From Paracoccus everestensis (lineage in GTDB: Bacteria; Pseudomonadota; Alphaproteobacteria; Rhodobacterales; Rhodobacteraceae): 64,000 nucleotides of DNA. The notes beneath the pieces were generated by a model, which saw only the letters and a program-made list of their open reading frames with translations, did no database searches and had not been told where the DNA came from. Numbering within the stretch: position 1 is the stretch's first letter; each line of letters opens with the position of its first letter. The position numbers and the translations under genes are program-made. The stretch spans positions 1,660,501 through 1,724,500 of the forward strand of contig NZ_CP090836.1 of the NCBI RefSeq assembly GCF_021491915.1, written 5' to 3'. This document shows positions 27,729 to 37,594 of the stretch, piece after piece.

Positions 27729-29123
27729 ATGACCAAGACCCGCACCGAAACCGACAGCTTTGGCCCGCTGGAGGTTGACGCCAGCAAATACTGGGGCGCG
27801 CAGACCCAAAGGTCGATCCAGAACTTTCCCATCGGTTGGGAACGCCAGCCTGTCGCCATCATCCGCGCGTTGGGCGCGGTCAAGCTGGCGGCGGCGCGCG
27901 TGAACCAGGAAAACGGCGACCTGGATGCCGGCATTGGCAATGCGATGGAACAGGCTGCAACCGAGGTGTTCGAGGGAAAGTTTGACGACAACTTTCCCCT
28001 GGTTGTCTGGCAGACGGGTTCCGGCACCCAGTCGAACATGAATGCCAACGAGGTGATTTCCAACCGCGCGATCGAGATCCTGGGCGGGGAACTGGGGTCG
28101 AAAAAGCCGGTCCACCCGAACGATCACGTCAACATGAGCCAGTCGTCGAACGACACCTTCCCGACCGCGATGCACGTCGCCATCGGCATGGTCGCGCGCG
28201 ACACTCTGATCCCCGGCCTGGAAAAGCTGCACAAGGCGCTTGAGGCAAAGGCGCAGGAATTCAAAGATATCATCAAGATCGGCCGCACGCACACGCAGGA
28301 CGCGACGCCCCTGACGCTGGGCCAGGAATTCGGCGGCTATGCCCATCAGGTCGCCAAGGGGATCGAGCGGGTCAAGCTGGCGCTGACCGACATCTATGAA
28401 CTGGCGCAGGGCGGCACGGCGGTTGGCACCGGCTTGAACACCAAGAAGGGCTGGGACACGGCCATCGCGGCGGAAATCGCCCGGATTACTGGCCTGCCCT
28501 TTGTCACCGCGCCGAACAAGTTCGAAGCCCTGGCCGCGCATGACGCGATGGTCTTCTTCTCGGGCGCGCTCAAGACGGTTGCGGCATCGCTGTTCAAGAT
28601 CGCCAACGATATGCGCCTGCTCGGGTCCGGCCCGCGGTCGGGTCTGGGCGAATTGATCCTGCCGGAAAACGAGCCGGGCTCGTCCATCATGCCGGGCAAG
28701 GTCAACCCGACCCAGGCCGAGGCCCTGACCATGGTGTGCGCCCATGTCATGGGCAATGACGCGGCGGTGGGTTTTGCCGGGTCGCAGGGGCATTTCGAAC
28801 TGAACGTCTATAACCCGATGATGTCCTATAATGTCCTGCAATCCATGCAATTGCTGGGCGACGCGGCGGGGTCGTTCACCGACAGCATGGTGGTGGGTAC
28901 CCAGGCGAACGTCGCCCGCATCGACAAGCTGATGAAGGAATCGCTGATGCTGGTCACGGCGCTGGCGCCGACCATCGGATACGACAACGCGACCAAAGTG
29001 GCCAAGACCGCACACAAGAACGGCACCACCCTGCGCGAAGAAGCCATTGCCCTTGGTCTGGTGGATGGCGAAACCTTTGATCGCGTCGTCCGTCCCGAAG
29101 ACATGATCGGCCCCAAGGATTGA
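27729..29123 (+). CDS. fumC: Fumarate hydratase class II
   Basis: 464 residues; converts fumarate and malate in the TCA cycle without an iron-sulfur cluster. Substrate motifs [29 protein letters not shown] and the signature loop [12 protein letters not shown] are intact. GGGAGCC ribosome site upstream. Confidence 0.97.
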   Translation: MTKTRTETDSFGPLEVDASKYWGAQTQRSIQNFPIGWERQPVAIIRALGAVKLAAARVNQENGDLDAGIGNAMEQAATEVFEGKFDDNFPLVVWQTGSGTQSNMNANEVISNRAIEILGGELGSKKPVHPNDHVNMSQSSNDTFPTAMHVAIGMVARDTLIPGLEKLHKALEAKAQEFKDIIKIGRTHTQDATPLTLGQEFGGYAHQVAKGIERVKLALTDIYELAQGGTAVGTGLNTKKGWDTAIAAEIARITGLPFVTAPNKFEALAAHDAMVFFSGALKTVAASLFKIANDMRLLGSGPRSGLGELILPENEPGSSIMPGKVNPTQAEALTMVCAHVMGNDAAVGFAGSQGHFELNVYNPMMSYNVLQSMQLLGDAAGSFTDSMVVGTQANVARIDKLMKESLMLVTALAPTIGYDNATKVAKTAHKNGTTLREEAIALGLVDGETFDRVVRPEDMIGPKD

Positions 29124-29130
29124 TCGCGGC

Positions 29131-29161
29131 TTGACCAGTGACGGCAGGGGCGGGGTATAAT
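29131..29161 (+). promoter_or_regulatory. Promoter candidate for the DUF4169/ribbon-helix-helix pair
   Basis: Perfect TATAAT at 29156-29161 with TTGACC at 29131-29136. The 19-base spacer is longer than ideal, so the -35 element is uncertain. Confidence 0.45.
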
Positions 29162-29188
29162 GGCCGCGCCCTTGTTCGTTGGATCCGC

Positions 29189-29380
29189 ATGACCAAGATC
29201 GTCAACCTGCGCCAGACTCGCAAGCAACGTGCCCGCGACGCGAAACGCGCGGCGGGCGATGCCAATGCTGCACGCTTTGGCGAGGCGAAGCCCGTCCGGG
29301 AGGCCCGCCAGGCGGAAGCGGACCGCGCCGGCCGTGTTCTTGATGCGCATCGCCGCGACGATACCGCGACCGATGATTGA
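29189..29380 (+). CDS. DUF4169-family small basic protein
   Basis: 63 residues, strongly basic and Ala-rich: TKIVNLRQTRKQRARDAKR then a helical middle and an acidic tail. Matches the small conserved family found next to ribbon-helix-helix genes in Rhodobacteraceae. Overlaps the next gene by eight bases. Confidence 0.75.
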   Translation: MTKIVNLRQTRKQRARDAKRAAGDANAARFGEAKPVREARQAEADRAGRVLDAHRRDDTATDD

Positions 29381-29609
29381 CCTGCCGCCGATGACCCCGC
29401 CGGTCAAGCGGTCGGTGACGATCGACGGGCACCGCACGTCGGTTTCGCTGGAAGAGGCATTCTGGCGCGGCATCGCCGATGCCGCCCGCACGCGAGGCAT
29501 GACCCGGGCGTACCTGATCGGGCAGATCGATCACGCTCGCCCGCCCGAGGTTGGTCTGGCGACGGCGCTGCGGCTGTTCGTGGTCGCGGACCTGCGGCGG
29601 CATGATTGA
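29373..29609 (+). CDS. Ribbon-helix-helix domain protein
   Basis: 78 residues: beta strand KRSVTIDGHRTSVSLEEAF then two helices (WRGIADAARTRGM, AYLIGQIDHAR), the layout of the alphaproteobacterial ribbon-helix-helix family (PF13467 type). Likely DNA-binding as a dimer; target unknown. Overlaps the DUF4169 gene, implying co-expression. Confidence 0.8.
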   Translation: MIDLPPMTPPVKRSVTIDGHRTSVSLEEAFWRGIADAARTRGMTRAYLIGQIDHARPPEVGLATALRLFVVADLRRHD

Positions 29610-29626
29610 TCGCGTCCCGCGAGGAG

Positions 29627-29647
29627 CGGGGGACTTCGCGTCCCCCG
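29627..29647. terminator. GC-rich hairpin without T-run after the ribbon-helix-helix gene
   Basis: Stem CGGGGGAC / GTCCCCCG (29627-29634, 29640-29647) with loop TTCGC, followed by GGACCCCCTGCGGGATATTT. This kind of intergenic string is common in Rhodobacteraceae genomes. Lies between convergent genes (pheT ends at 29682). Termination is probable but there is no U-tract. Confidence 0.5.
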
Positions 29648-29681
29648 GACCCCCTGCGGGATATTTACGTGAAGAAGACCC

Positions 29682-32069
29682 TTAGCTGCGCAGGGTGCCC
29701 CCGGTGGCCTTTTGCACCTTGTCGATGATCTTCTGGCTGACGGCCTCGATTTCCGAATCGGTCAGGGTTTTCCCGCGAGGTTGCAGGCGGGCGGTGATGG
29801 CGATGGATTTCCGGCCGCCCTCCAGCCCGGTGAACTGGTCAAAGACCGTCACGCCGTCGATAAGCGCCTTGTCCGCGCCTGCGGCGGCATTGACCAGGGC
29901 CAAGGCCTCGACCTGAGGATCCACGACAAAGGCGAAGTCGCGTTCGACCGCCTGCAATTCCGAAAGGGTGAGCGCGGGCCGTGTGGCCGTGCGGGTCTTA
30001 GGAAATGGCACATTGGCGATGCGGACGGTGAAGGCGACGGCTGGACCCTTCACATCCAGGCTGCGCAGGATTCGCGGGTGGATTTCGCCAAAGGTCGCCA
30101 GCACATTCGGGCCAAGCGCGATATTACCCGCGCGGCCCGGATGCCACCACAGATCCAGCTTGCGGTTCACCTGCACCCTGGCGGGCGCGCCGATGGCTGC
30201 CAGCACGGCCTCGGCATCGGCCTTGGCGTCGTAGAGATCGACTCTGCGGCGGCTGCCGAAAGGATCGCGGGGGGCGGTATTGCCGATCATCAGCCCTGCG
30301 ATCTGCGTGGTCTGTTCGCCGGGTTCACCCCCTGCGAAAACCGGGCCAAGTTCGAACAGCGCAAGGTCGGAAAACCCGCGTGCCTGATTGCGGGCAGCAG
30401 CACTCAGCAGGCCGGGCAGCAGGTCGGGGCGCAGATGGGTCATTTCGCTGCTGATCGGGTTTTCGACCCGGACGGTATCCGAACCGCCGCCGAACAGCTC
30501 AGCCGAGGCGCGGTCGATGAAGCTGTAGGTGACGCACTCATTATAGCCCAATGCGGCGGCGTGACGCCGCGCGGTGCGTTCACGGACCTGCAAGGGGGTC
30601 AGGACCGGCTGCGGCACGCCGGGGCGCGGGCGCGGCAAGGGCTGGCCTTGCAGTTTCGTCAGGCTGGCAATGCGGGCGATTTCCTCGACAAGGTCGGCCT
30701 CTCCCAATACATCGGGACGCCAGGACGGTACATGGGCCATGTCGCCGTCCATGCGGAAACCAAGCGCCGTCAGCGTGGCACGCTGCTGGTCAGCCGGAAT
30801 GTCCATGCCGACCAAGCTGGCAGTCCGCGCCGTATCCAGCCGATAGGCGCGGGCAGTGTCGGGAACCGCCCCCGCCTCGATCACTTCGGACGGCTCGCCG
30901 CCGCACCAATCCAGGATCAGTTGTGTCGCCAGTTCAAGCCCCGGACGGGTGAACGCTGGATCGACGCCCCGTTCAAAGCGATAGCGGGCGTCGCTGTTGA
31001 TCTTCAACGCCCGGCCCGCCGCCGCGATGGCGATGGGATCCCAATAGGCGCTTTCCAGAAAGACATCGGTCGTGTCGTCCGAACAGCCCGAGTGTTCGCC
31101 CCCCATGATGCCCGCGATGCTTTCCGGGCCATTCGCATCGGCGATCACCATGGCGCCATCGGGCAGCGCATAGGTCTTGCCGTCGAGAGCCAGGATTTCC
31201 TCGCCCGGCGCTGCGGAACGGACAAGAAGGTTGCCGAAAACCTTTGCCAGGTCAAAGACGTGCAGCGGCCTGTTCAAGTCATAGGTGAACAGGTTGGTGA
31301 TATCGACAAGGGCGTTGATGGGTCGCAGACCGATGGCGCGCAACCGTTGTTGCAGCCATTCCGGCGAAGGACCGTTCCTGACGCTGCGGATCACCCGGCC
31401 TGCGAAATAGGGGGCCTTGTCTGCAATCTTGGGGCCGATGGAAACAGCGATGGGACTGGCAAAGCGCCCTGCCACCACTGTACCCGCAACCGGCTTCAGC
31501 ACCCCTAGGCCCCGCGCCGCGAGGTCGCGTGCGATGCCATGGACGCCAAGCGCGTCTGGGCGGTTGGGCGTGATCTTGATGTGGATCATCGGGTCAACCT
31601 TGTCCGGCGCATTTTCGGCCAGCCAATCCACGAACCGCTGCCCCACCTCGCCCGAGGGCAGCTCGATGATGCCGTCATGTTCCTCGGACAGTTCCAGTTC
31701 CCGTTCCGACGCCATCATGCCGTGGCTTTCGATGCCCCGGATCTTGCCCACGCCCAGCGTCACGTCGATGCCGGGGACATAGTCGCCGGGCTTGGCCAGA
31801 ACCACGGTGATGCCTTCGCGGGCATTGGGGGCGCCGCAGACGATCTGCTTTTCCCCCTCGTCGGTCATCACGCGGCAAACGCGCAGGCGGTCGGCGTCCG
31901 GGTGCTGCTGGGCGTGCAGCACGCGCGCCAAGGTGAAAGCCTTCAGCTTCGCTGCCGGATCACGAACCTCCTCGACCTCCAGGCCCAGGTCGGTCAACGC
32001 CTCGGTGATCTGGTCCAGGGTCGCGGTTGTTTCCAGATGCTCTTTGAGCCAGGAGAGGGTGAACTTCAT
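29682..32069 (-). CDS. pheT: Phenylalanine--tRNA ligase beta subunit
   Basis: 795 residues. Domains in order: tRNA-binding OB fold (about 40-150, with GIESHGMMASERELELSEEHDG), B3/B4 core, B5 (LIL-DWCGG and following), catalytic-like core, and the FDX-ACB anticodon-binding domain at the C-terminus (ERDFAFVVD to the end). Works as an alpha2beta2 enzyme; pheS is not next to it in this window, since the genes upstream run on the other strand. Confidence 0.97.
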   Translation of the reverse strand: MKFTLSWLKEHLETTATLDQITEALTDLGLEVEEVRDPAAKLKAFTLARVLHAQQHPDADRLRVCRVMTDEGEKQIVCGAPNAREGITVVLAKPGDYVPGIDVTLGVGKIRGIESHGMMASERELELSEEHDGIIELPSGEVGQRFVDWLAENAPDKVDPMIHIKITPNRPDALGVHGIARDLAARGLGVLKPVAGTVVAGRFASPIAVSIGPKIADKAPYFAGRVIRSVRNGPSPEWLQQRLRAIGLRPINALVDITNLFTYDLNRPLHVFDLAKVFGNLLVRSAAPGEEILALDGKTYALPDGAMVIADANGPESIAGIMGGEHSGCSDDTTDVFLESAYWDPIAIAAAGRALKINSDARYRFERGVDPAFTRPGLELATQLILDWCGGEPSEVIEAGAVPDTARAYRLDTARTASLVGMDIPADQQRATLTALGFRMDGDMAHVPSWRPDVLGEADLVEEIARIASLTKLQGQPLPRPRPGVPQPVLTPLQVRERTARRHAAALGYNECVTYSFIDRASAELFGGGSDTVRVENPISSEMTHLRPDLLPGLLSAAARNQARGFSDLALFELGPVFAGGEPGEQTTQIAGLMIGNTAPRDPFGSRRRVDLYDAKADAEAVLAAIGAPARVQVNRKLDLWWHPGRAGNIALGPNVLATFGEIHPRILRSLDVKGPAVAFTVRIANVPFPKTRTATRPALTLSELQAVERDFAFVVDPQVEALALVNAAAGADKALIDGVTVFDQFTGLEGGRKSIAITARLQPRGKTLTDSEIEAVSQKIIDKVQKATGGTLRS

Positions 32070-32244
32070 GACTTCGCTTTCCGGTTACGTCAGCACGGGC
32101 ATTTGCCAGCGTTGAACCGTTCCGGGGCGGGATGGTCAAGCGCCAAGCTGCCCCAATCCGCCGAAATCGTGCAGGCGGTGATTGCCCCAGGCCCATGGGA
32201 ATGCCAGAACTGGCGAAAATCCCTTCCCCTTCCCAAGGTCGATC

Positions 32245-33510
32245 ATGCCATATCATCATCATCCGGTCCTTGCCGGTCTGACCCTTGCAGCCGCCATGAG
32301 CCTGGGTCTGCCCGCCGCCGCGCAACAGGCATCGGACAGCACGCCAGTCTGCGGCGGCGATGCGCAATGGCTAGGGGGTGATGGCAGCCAGGACATCGCC
32401 GACAGCCCGGCTGCGCTGTCGGCCCAGGCGCAGGTGGCGGGCGGACAACAGGCGCTTTTCGCCTTTCGCACGGGCGCTGCAGGCCAGGCCCTGCGGGTCG
32501 AGGCAAGCGCCCCGGACGGCGATCCCGCGATTACCCTGCTGACCGAGGACGGGGACGTGATCGCGGAAAACGACGATACGCCGGTGTCGCTGAACTCGGC
32601 CCTCGAAACAACCGTGGGAGCGGGCATTTACTGCGTTGCGGTCCGGTCGGTGGGAAACAGCGCCATGTCGGCCACGGTCCAGGTCTCGCGCCCCGAGCAA
32701 GCCGCCCTGCTGCCGCAGGGCGGAGACGATGCGGGCATCGACCGGATCGCCGCCTGTACGCCGGACACTCCGGCCGAGTCCTTGGTTCAGGGCGTCCTGG
32801 ACGAACGCCTGGGCCAGGGGGCCGTGACGGCGACGCAGGACGGCACGCAGACGGGATACTACCGTTTCAGCCTGGCGCAGGGAATGCCGCTGACGCTGCG
32901 CGCCGCAAGTCCGACGCTGGATCCCATGCTGCGCCTGTATGACGCCCAAGGCACCCTGCTGGGGGAAAACGACGATGCCGACGGGCTGAATTCGCGTCTG
33001 GATTTCGCCACGGCCCTGACGCCGGCGGATTACTGCGTCGCGGTTGCCGCGCTTTCCGCGCAGCCGGGCGAACTGACGGTCAGCGCGGAAAAGCTGGACG
33101 TGGAGGCTTTCCTGCGCAATGCCTATCGCAAGGGGGAACTGAGCCCGCCTGCGGACGGCACCCATCCGATCCAGGCGGTCGACCTGGCGCAGGTCGCGCA
33201 GACGGTTGTCCTGCATGACGGCGCCACGCAATGGCTGGGCTTCGATCTGGACCAGCCGACCGTGGTCATCATCAATGCCTTTGGCGGGCTTGTCGGGGCC
33301 GATCCCAGGCTGGTGCTGTTCGCCGCATCGGGCGCGGTGGCAGGCGAAAACGACGATGTCGATGGCGGCACGGATGCCCGCTTGGGTCCGGTACTGCTGG
33401 AGCCGGGCCGCTATCACCTGGGGGTGGTCGATGTCGGGCGCAACGATGGCAGCGCCGGGCCGATCCGTCCCATCGGCCTGACCTTCGACCGTTTCCTGCG
33501 GGCCGAATAA
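32245..33510 (+). CDS. Secreted protein with three PPC-like repeats
   Basis: 421 residues: signal peptide (LAGLTLAAAMSLGLPAAAQ), then three beta-sandwich repeats, each ending in a turn of the form G-x-x-x-(A/G)-ENDD at about residues 107, 239 and 366, spaced near 130. The pattern matches bacterial pre-peptidase C-terminal (PPC)-like domains, which are calcium- or carbohydrate-binding modules in secreted proteins. There is no protease domain, so this is a stand-alone repeat protein, probably periplasmic. First Cys pairs (VCGG, YCVAV) recur per repeat. Confidence 0.75.
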   Translation: MPYHHHPVLAGLTLAAAMSLGLPAAAQQASDSTPVCGGDAQWLGGDGSQDIADSPAALSAQAQVAGGQQALFAFRTGAAGQALRVEASAPDGDPAITLLTEDGDVIAENDDTPVSLNSALETTVGAGIYCVAVRSVGNSAMSATVQVSRPEQAALLPQGGDDAGIDRIAACTPDTPAESLVQGVLDERLGQGAVTATQDGTQTGYYRFSLAQGMPLTLRAASPTLDPMLRLYDAQGTLLGENDDADGLNSRLDFATALTPADYCVAVAALSAQPGELTVSAEKLDVEAFLRNAYRKGELSPPADGTHPIQAVDLAQVAQTVVLHDGATQWLGFDLDQPTVVIINAFGGLVGADPRLVLFAASGAVAGENDDVDGGTDARLGPVLLEPGRYHLGVVDVGRNDGSAGPIRPIGLTFDRFLRAE

Positions 33511-33549
33511 TCTTGCACCCCTGCCCGCCAATCCTATCTATCAAGCAAA

Positions 33550-33568
33550 GGGGCGGCGGTTCCGCCCC
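33550..33568 (+). terminator. Hairpin between the PPC-repeat gene and the TM2 gene
   Basis: Stem GGGGCGG / CCGCCCC with loop CGGTT, no T-run. It lies 20 bases before the ribosome site of the TM2 gene. Confidence 0.4.
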
Positions 33569-33586
33569 CTCTGATAGGAGAAGCCC

Positions 33587-33904
33587 TTGTCGGACAATGT
33601 CCAGCAACAGCTGTTGATCGAACAGCGCGTCGCAAACGAATCAAAATCGCAGCTGGTCGCCTATCTGCTGGCGGTCCTGTTATGGGGACTGGGCGTTCAC
33701 CGCATGTATCTGGGCCGCTGGGTCAGCGGCATCATCATGCTGGTCTTGTCCGGCATAGGCGCGTTGACCGCGCCGATCCTGATCGGCTGGATCCCCCTGG
33801 CCTTTGTCTGGGTCTGGGCGGTCATCGACCTGTTCCTGATCCCCGGCATGATCCGCGACGACCAAGCGGTGATCCGGCAACGGCTGATGGCAGGACGCTG
33901 GTAA
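33587..33904 (+). CDS. TM2-domain membrane protein
   Basis: 105 residues with two membrane helices; the TM2 motif is seen as KSQLVAYLLAVLLWGLGVHRMYLGRW followed by the second helix and DLFLIPGMI. TTG start at 33587 with AGGAG five to eight bases upstream. Function of TM2 proteins in bacteria is not defined. Confidence 0.88.
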   Translation: MSDNVQQQLLIEQRVANESKSQLVAYLLAVLLWGLGVHRMYLGRWVSGIIMLVLSGIGALTAPILIGWIPLAFVWVWAVIDLFLIPGMIRDDQAVIRQRLMAGRW

Positions 33905-33907
33905 CAA

Positions 33908-33941
33908 AAAGGCCGCGCAGGCAATCGCCCGCGCGGCCTTT
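33908..33941. terminator. Bidirectional intrinsic terminator
   Basis: 11-bp stem AAAGGCCGCGC / GCGCGGCCTTT (33908-33918, 33931-33941) with an inner GGC/GCC pair, T-runs on both strands (TTTCCTTT on plus, TTTTTG on minus). Serves the TM2 gene and infC. Confidence 0.85.
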
Positions 33942-33959
33942 CCTTTCCGGGGGATCGCC

Positions 33960-34499
33960 TTATTTCGGGGCGATCATCATCACCATCTGCCGGCCTTCCA
34001 GCTTTGGCATGGATTCGACCTTGCCCGCTTCGCCCACGTCGGTACGGACGCGGTTCAGCAGTTCCAGTCCCAGATCCTGGTGGGCCATCTCGCGACCGCG
34101 GAAGCGCAGGGTCACCTTGACCTTGTCGCCTTCCTCCAGGAACTTCATCACGGATCGCATCTTGACATCATAGTCATGGGTATCGGTTCCCGGACGGAAC
34201 TTGATCTCCTTGATCTCGATGATCTTCTGCTTCTTGCGAGCCTCGGCCTCGCGCTTTTGCTGTTCATACTTGAACTTGCCCAAGTCCATGACCTTGCAGA
34301 CCGGAGGGGTCGCGTTGGGCGAGATTTCGACCAGATCCAGCCCGGCGTCCTGCGCCATCTGCAACCCGACCGAGGGCGGAACCACGCCGACATTCTCTCC
34401 ATCGGCGCCGATCAGGCGGATTTCGGACACGCGGATGCGTTCGTTCACGCGGGGTCCAGTATCACGGGTGGGCGGTGCGTTATGCGGTCGGCGGGCTAT
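33960..34499 (-). CDS. infC: Translation initiation factor IF-3
   Basis: 179 residues with the IF3 N-domain ([23 protein letters not shown]), the linker ([16 protein letters not shown]) and the C-domain ([31 protein letters not shown]). Conserved sequence begins with [16 protein letters not shown]. No ATG, GTG or TTG fits; AAAGGAG lies seven bases before an ATA at 34499-34497, which I take as the start. Rare AUU/AUA/AUC starts in infC are a known autoregulatory device: IF-3 itself rejects them. Confidence 0.93.
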   Translation of the reverse strand: MARRPHNAPPTRDTGPRVNERIRVSEIRLIGADGENVGVVPPSVGLQMAQDAGLDLVEISPNATPPVCKVMDLGKFKYEQQKREAEARKKQKIIEIKEIKFRPGTDTHDYDVKMRSVMKFLEEGDKVKVTLRFRGREMAHQDLGLELLNRVRTDVGEAGKVESMPKLEGRQMVMMIAPK

Positions 34500-34688
34500 G
34501 GCTGTGCTCCTTTGATAGCCAAATCGGAATAGACGGAAAATAAGCGTCCAAACGGGATTGTTCAACTGGATTTGATGCTTTGCCCAAAGGCGGGGCCAAA
34601 TCCCCCTGCCTTTGTGTGCGCCCGGCGCCTTTTCCGTGCCTCGCCCCTGTGCCATAGCTGGCGAAACGTCTGCAAGGAACCGTCCGCC

Positions 34689-35318
34689 ATGCGCATTCTA
34701 CTGGCCCTGATCGTGATTCTGACCCTTGGCCTGGGAGGATGGTGGATCTGGCAAGACGGTCGGCTGGCGCAAGACGTGCCCGCACCTGACGCGCCAGTGG
34801 CGGCCGACACCGACGCAGCCCCTTCCGCAGCCACCCAGGCGACCGAGGCTGCGGCCGACGCCGCAGCCGATGCCGCAGCCATCGCCGCCGATGTGGCGGC
34901 AGAGGCGGTCGAAGCGTCAGAGGAGGCGGGCGTGGCCCCCGTCAGCGACGCGGCAGCCGAAGCGGAGGCCGCAGCCGAGGCTGCGTTGGAGGCTGCGGAT
35001 CGTGCGGCAGATGCGGCAGCCACCGCCGCCAGTGGCGCCGTCGCCCCCGTGGCCCAGGCGGTCCAGGATGCCGCACAGGCCGCGAATGATGCAGCTGCCG
35101 CGACGGACCAGGCCGCAACCGCTGCCGTTGCCGCGACGCGCATTCAGTCGCTGTTGACGCCCGAAGGGTTTGACGCGGCCCAGGTCGCCCGGATCATCGA
35201 CGACGCCGCCCTTGGCGATGCGCAGAAAGCCACGCTGAAACGGCTGGTCGAAACCGCCCGGTCCAACCCGGATCTGCTGAGGCAGGCCCTGGATCAGGTC
35301 AAGGCCGTGATGCCGTGA
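34689..35318 (+). CDS. Alanine-rich membrane-anchored protein
   Basis: 209 residues: one N-terminal helix ([19 protein letters not shown]), then a long Ala/Glu/Asp-rich stretch (about 35-155) with heptad-like spacing that should form a helical rod, then a folded C-terminal segment ([21 protein letters not shown] to the end). Likely anchored in the inner membrane and reaching into the periplasm. Low complexity hampers family assignment. The next gene overlaps its stop (GTGA). Confidence 0.7.
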   Translation: MRILLALIVILTLGLGGWWIWQDGRLAQDVPAPDAPVAADTDAAPSAATQATEAAADAAADAAAIAADVAAEAVEASEEAGVAPVSDAAAEAEAAAEAALEAADRAADAAATAASGAVAPVAQAVQDAAQAANDAAAATDQAATAAVAATRIQSLLTPEGFDAAQVARIIDDAALGDAQKATLKRLVETARSNPDLLRQALDQVKAVMP

Positions 35319-36184
35319 CAGCCCATCCGCCGCTGGCGGCCTTTCTGAAATCGCGCCCCCCCGTTCTGGACCGCGGTCCCATCGCCATCATCCTGATCGA
35401 AGACGATGCGGCGGTCGAGGAAACCCTGCGCCACCACCTTGGCCTCGGGTTCCGGCATATCCTGGCCTTGTCGCCCGATCCTGTCACCCTGCCCCCGGAC
35501 CTGGCGGGCCGCATCACCAACCTGCACTGGAACGCCCGCGATGCCATGGCCCATCAGGGCGCAGTCAATGCGGTGATCGCTGCCGTCCCTGCAGGAACCT
35601 GGCTTTATTACTGCTACAACGCAGAATTCCTGTTCTTTCCCTTTTCGGAAACCCGCAGCGTGGCCGAGCTTCTGGCCTTTCACGCCGAGGAACGGCGCAG
35701 CGCCATGCTGACCTATGTCATCGACCTTTACTCGACAAACCTGACACGCGATCCGAACGCGGTCAGCCTGACAGAGGCGATGTTCGACCGTGCGGGGTAT
35801 TTCGCGCTTGGCCGCAAGGGACCGGATGGGCAGCCGCTGGACCGGCAACTGGATTTTCATGGCGGTCTGCGGTGGCGGTTCGAGGAACACGTCGCCCCCG
35901 CCCGCCGCCGCATCGACCGCATCGCCCTGTTCCGCGCGGCGCCCGGCCTGCACCTGGAAGCCGACCACAGGTTCGGCATTCCCGAATACAACACCTATGC
36001 CTGCCCCTGGCACAACAACCTGACCGCCGCCATTGCATCATTCCGCGCCGCCAAGGCCCTGGCCACGAATCCCGGTTCCCGGGAAGCAGTGGGCAGTTTT
36101 CAGTGGCGGAACTCGGAACGCTTCCAATGGAACGCGCAGCAACTGATGGATCTGGGGCTGATGGAACCGGGACAATGGTTCTAG
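35315..36184 (+). CDS. Glycosyltransferase-like protein (family 2 type)
   Basis: 289 residues, GTG start overlapping the Ala-rich gene. Features of putative family 2 transferases found in Rhodobacteraceae: VEETLRHHLGLGFRHILALSPD, the WLYYCYNAEFLFFPF block with an aromatic patch, and the late HHFG/ NTYACPWHNNL region. No classical DxD motif is obvious. Enzymatic role is a weak inference. Confidence 0.55.
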   Translation: MTAHPPLAAFLKSRPPVLDRGPIAIILIEDDAAVEETLRHHLGLGFRHILALSPDPVTLPPDLAGRITNLHWNARDAMAHQGAVNAVIAAVPAGTWLYYCYNAEFLFFPFSETRSVAELLAFHAEERRSAMLTYVIDLYSTNLTRDPNAVSLTEAMFDRAGYFALGRKGPDGQPLDRQLDFHGGLRWRFEEHVAPARRRIDRIALFRAAPGLHLEADHRFGIPEYNTYACPWHNNLTAAIASFRAAKALATNPGSREAVGSFQWRNSERFQWNAQQLMDLGLMEPGQWF

Positions 36185-36304
36185 CCGCAAGAGGATAGGA
36201 CGTCATAGTCCTGGCGGTGAGCCTTTCCACCACCAGCCTAACACCCTGCCCGCCTTTGACATCATCTTGCCTTGCAATCATTCGCCCGGTGTTGCTGCAG
36301 GCCG

Positions 36305-37594
36305 TCAGTGAGCAAAGCCGCTGATCCTGGGCAGCCAGGTGGACAGCGCGGGCACAAAGGTCAGGATCAGCAGCGACACGATTGCCGCAAGGAAGAAGGG
36401 CGGCAATTCGCGGACCAGCGCGGACGGCTTTTGCTTGGTCGCCGAGGCAACCACGAAAATGAGTCCCCCCACTGGCGGGGTCATAAGCCCGAACGTCAGG
36501 TTGACGATGACGATGATGGCAAAGTGATCCGGCGCGATGCCGAGGTTATGGGCGATGGGCGCCAGAATCGGAACCAGGATCATCACACCGGGCAAGGGAT
36601 CCATGAACATCCCGAAGAACAGCAGCAGCAGGTTGACCATCAGCAGAAAGGCGACGGGCGACAGGTCCATCGCGATCACGGCACTGGCCATGGCTTGCGG
36701 GACGCCCTCGATGATCAGCACCCATGCAAAGGCACGGGCTGCCGCCAGGATCATCAGCACGGCGACCGACATGATGGCCGAACGCAGGAACGCGCCCCAC
36801 AGGTCGGCAAAGGTGAAACCGCGATAGATGACCGCGCTTGCAACGATTGCGTAGAAGACCGCCACCACCGACGCCTCGGTCGGCGTGAAGATGCCGCCGC
36901 GGATGCCGCCAACGATGGTGACGATCAAAAGCAGCGCGGGAAGCGCGGCTATGGTGTTGCGCACCATCTGCGAGGCAGGGGGACGCGTCTCAAGGCTGCG
37001 ATAGTTGCGCTTGCGGCTGATCCACCAGTTCACGCCGGCGATGAGGCCAGAGATCAGCAGGCCCGGCAGAAGTCCCGCCATGAACAGCGACCCGACCGAT
37101 ACATTGCGGTCCTGCAGCGCATAGATGATCATCGTGATCGACGGCGGTATGATCGGGTCCACGACAGCCACCGAAATCGTCAGCGCGCCAGCATAAGCCT
37201 TGGAATAGCCGCTGCGCTCCATCATCCGGGCCATCATCGCCCCCGGGCCTGCCGCCGACGCCAGAGCCGAGCCTGAAATACCAGCAAACAGAGTTCCGGT
37301 CAGAACGTTTGCATAGCCCAGGCCGCCGCGCAGATGCCCCACGAATTGCGATGCGAACCGCATCAACATACGCGATATTGCGCCCGTGGACATGATCTCG
37401 GCCGCAAGGATGAAAAACGGGACGGCCAAAAGCGGAAAGCTGTCGAGACCGGTGAACATCTCCTTCACGACGACGACCATGGGGTAGCGTCCGTCGATGG
37501 CCACCGCCGCAAAGGCCGCCATGGCAAGGCTGAATGCGACGGGCACCCCCATGATCATCAGGATCAGGAATGCGGCGATCATGATCTCAGCCAA
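36305..37594 (-). CDS. TRAP transporter large membrane subunit (DctM type)
   Basis: About 429 residues with 11-12 membrane helices of the DctM family (GVPVAFSLAMAAFAAVAI, AGISGSALASAAGPGAMM, PPSITMIIYAL, FMDPLPGVMILVPILAPI, FGLMTPPVGG). It translocates an organic acid with sodium. TTG at 37594 with GGAAGAGAG upstream is the preferred start; ATG at 37582 is the alternative. It overlaps the end of the small subunit gene. Confidence 0.93.
   Translation of the reverse strand: MAEIMIAAFLILMIMGVPVAFSLAMAAFAAVAIDGRYPMVVVVKEMFTGLDSFPLLAVPFFILAAEIMSTGAISRMLMRFASQFVGHLRGGLGYANVLTGTLFAGISGSALASAAGPGAMMARMMERSGYSKAYAGALTISVAVVDPIIPPSITMIIYALQDRNVSVGSLFMAGLLPGLLISGLIAGVNWWISRKRNYRSLETRPPASQMVRNTIAALPALLLIVTIVGGIRGGIFTPTEASVVAVFYAIVASAVIYRGFTFADLWGAFLRSAIMSVAVLMILAAARAFAWVLIIEGVPQAMASAVIAMDLSPVAFLLMVNLLLLFFGMFMDPLPGVMILVPILAPIAHNLGIAPDHFAIIVIVNLTFGLMTPPVGGLIFVVASATKQKPSALVRELPPFFLAAIVSLLILTFVPALSTWLPRISGFAH

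Noticed and set aside
34500..34655. IF-3 start at an upstream ATG giving 231 residues
   Set aside because: The extra 52 residues are not IF-3-like and lie upstream of a strong ribosome site that points to the ATA.
34689..35157. Long minus-strand Ala/Ser-rich frame opposite the Ala-rich protein
   Set aside because: Mirror of low-complexity GCN codons; the plus frame has a proper membrane anchor, start and downstream coupling.
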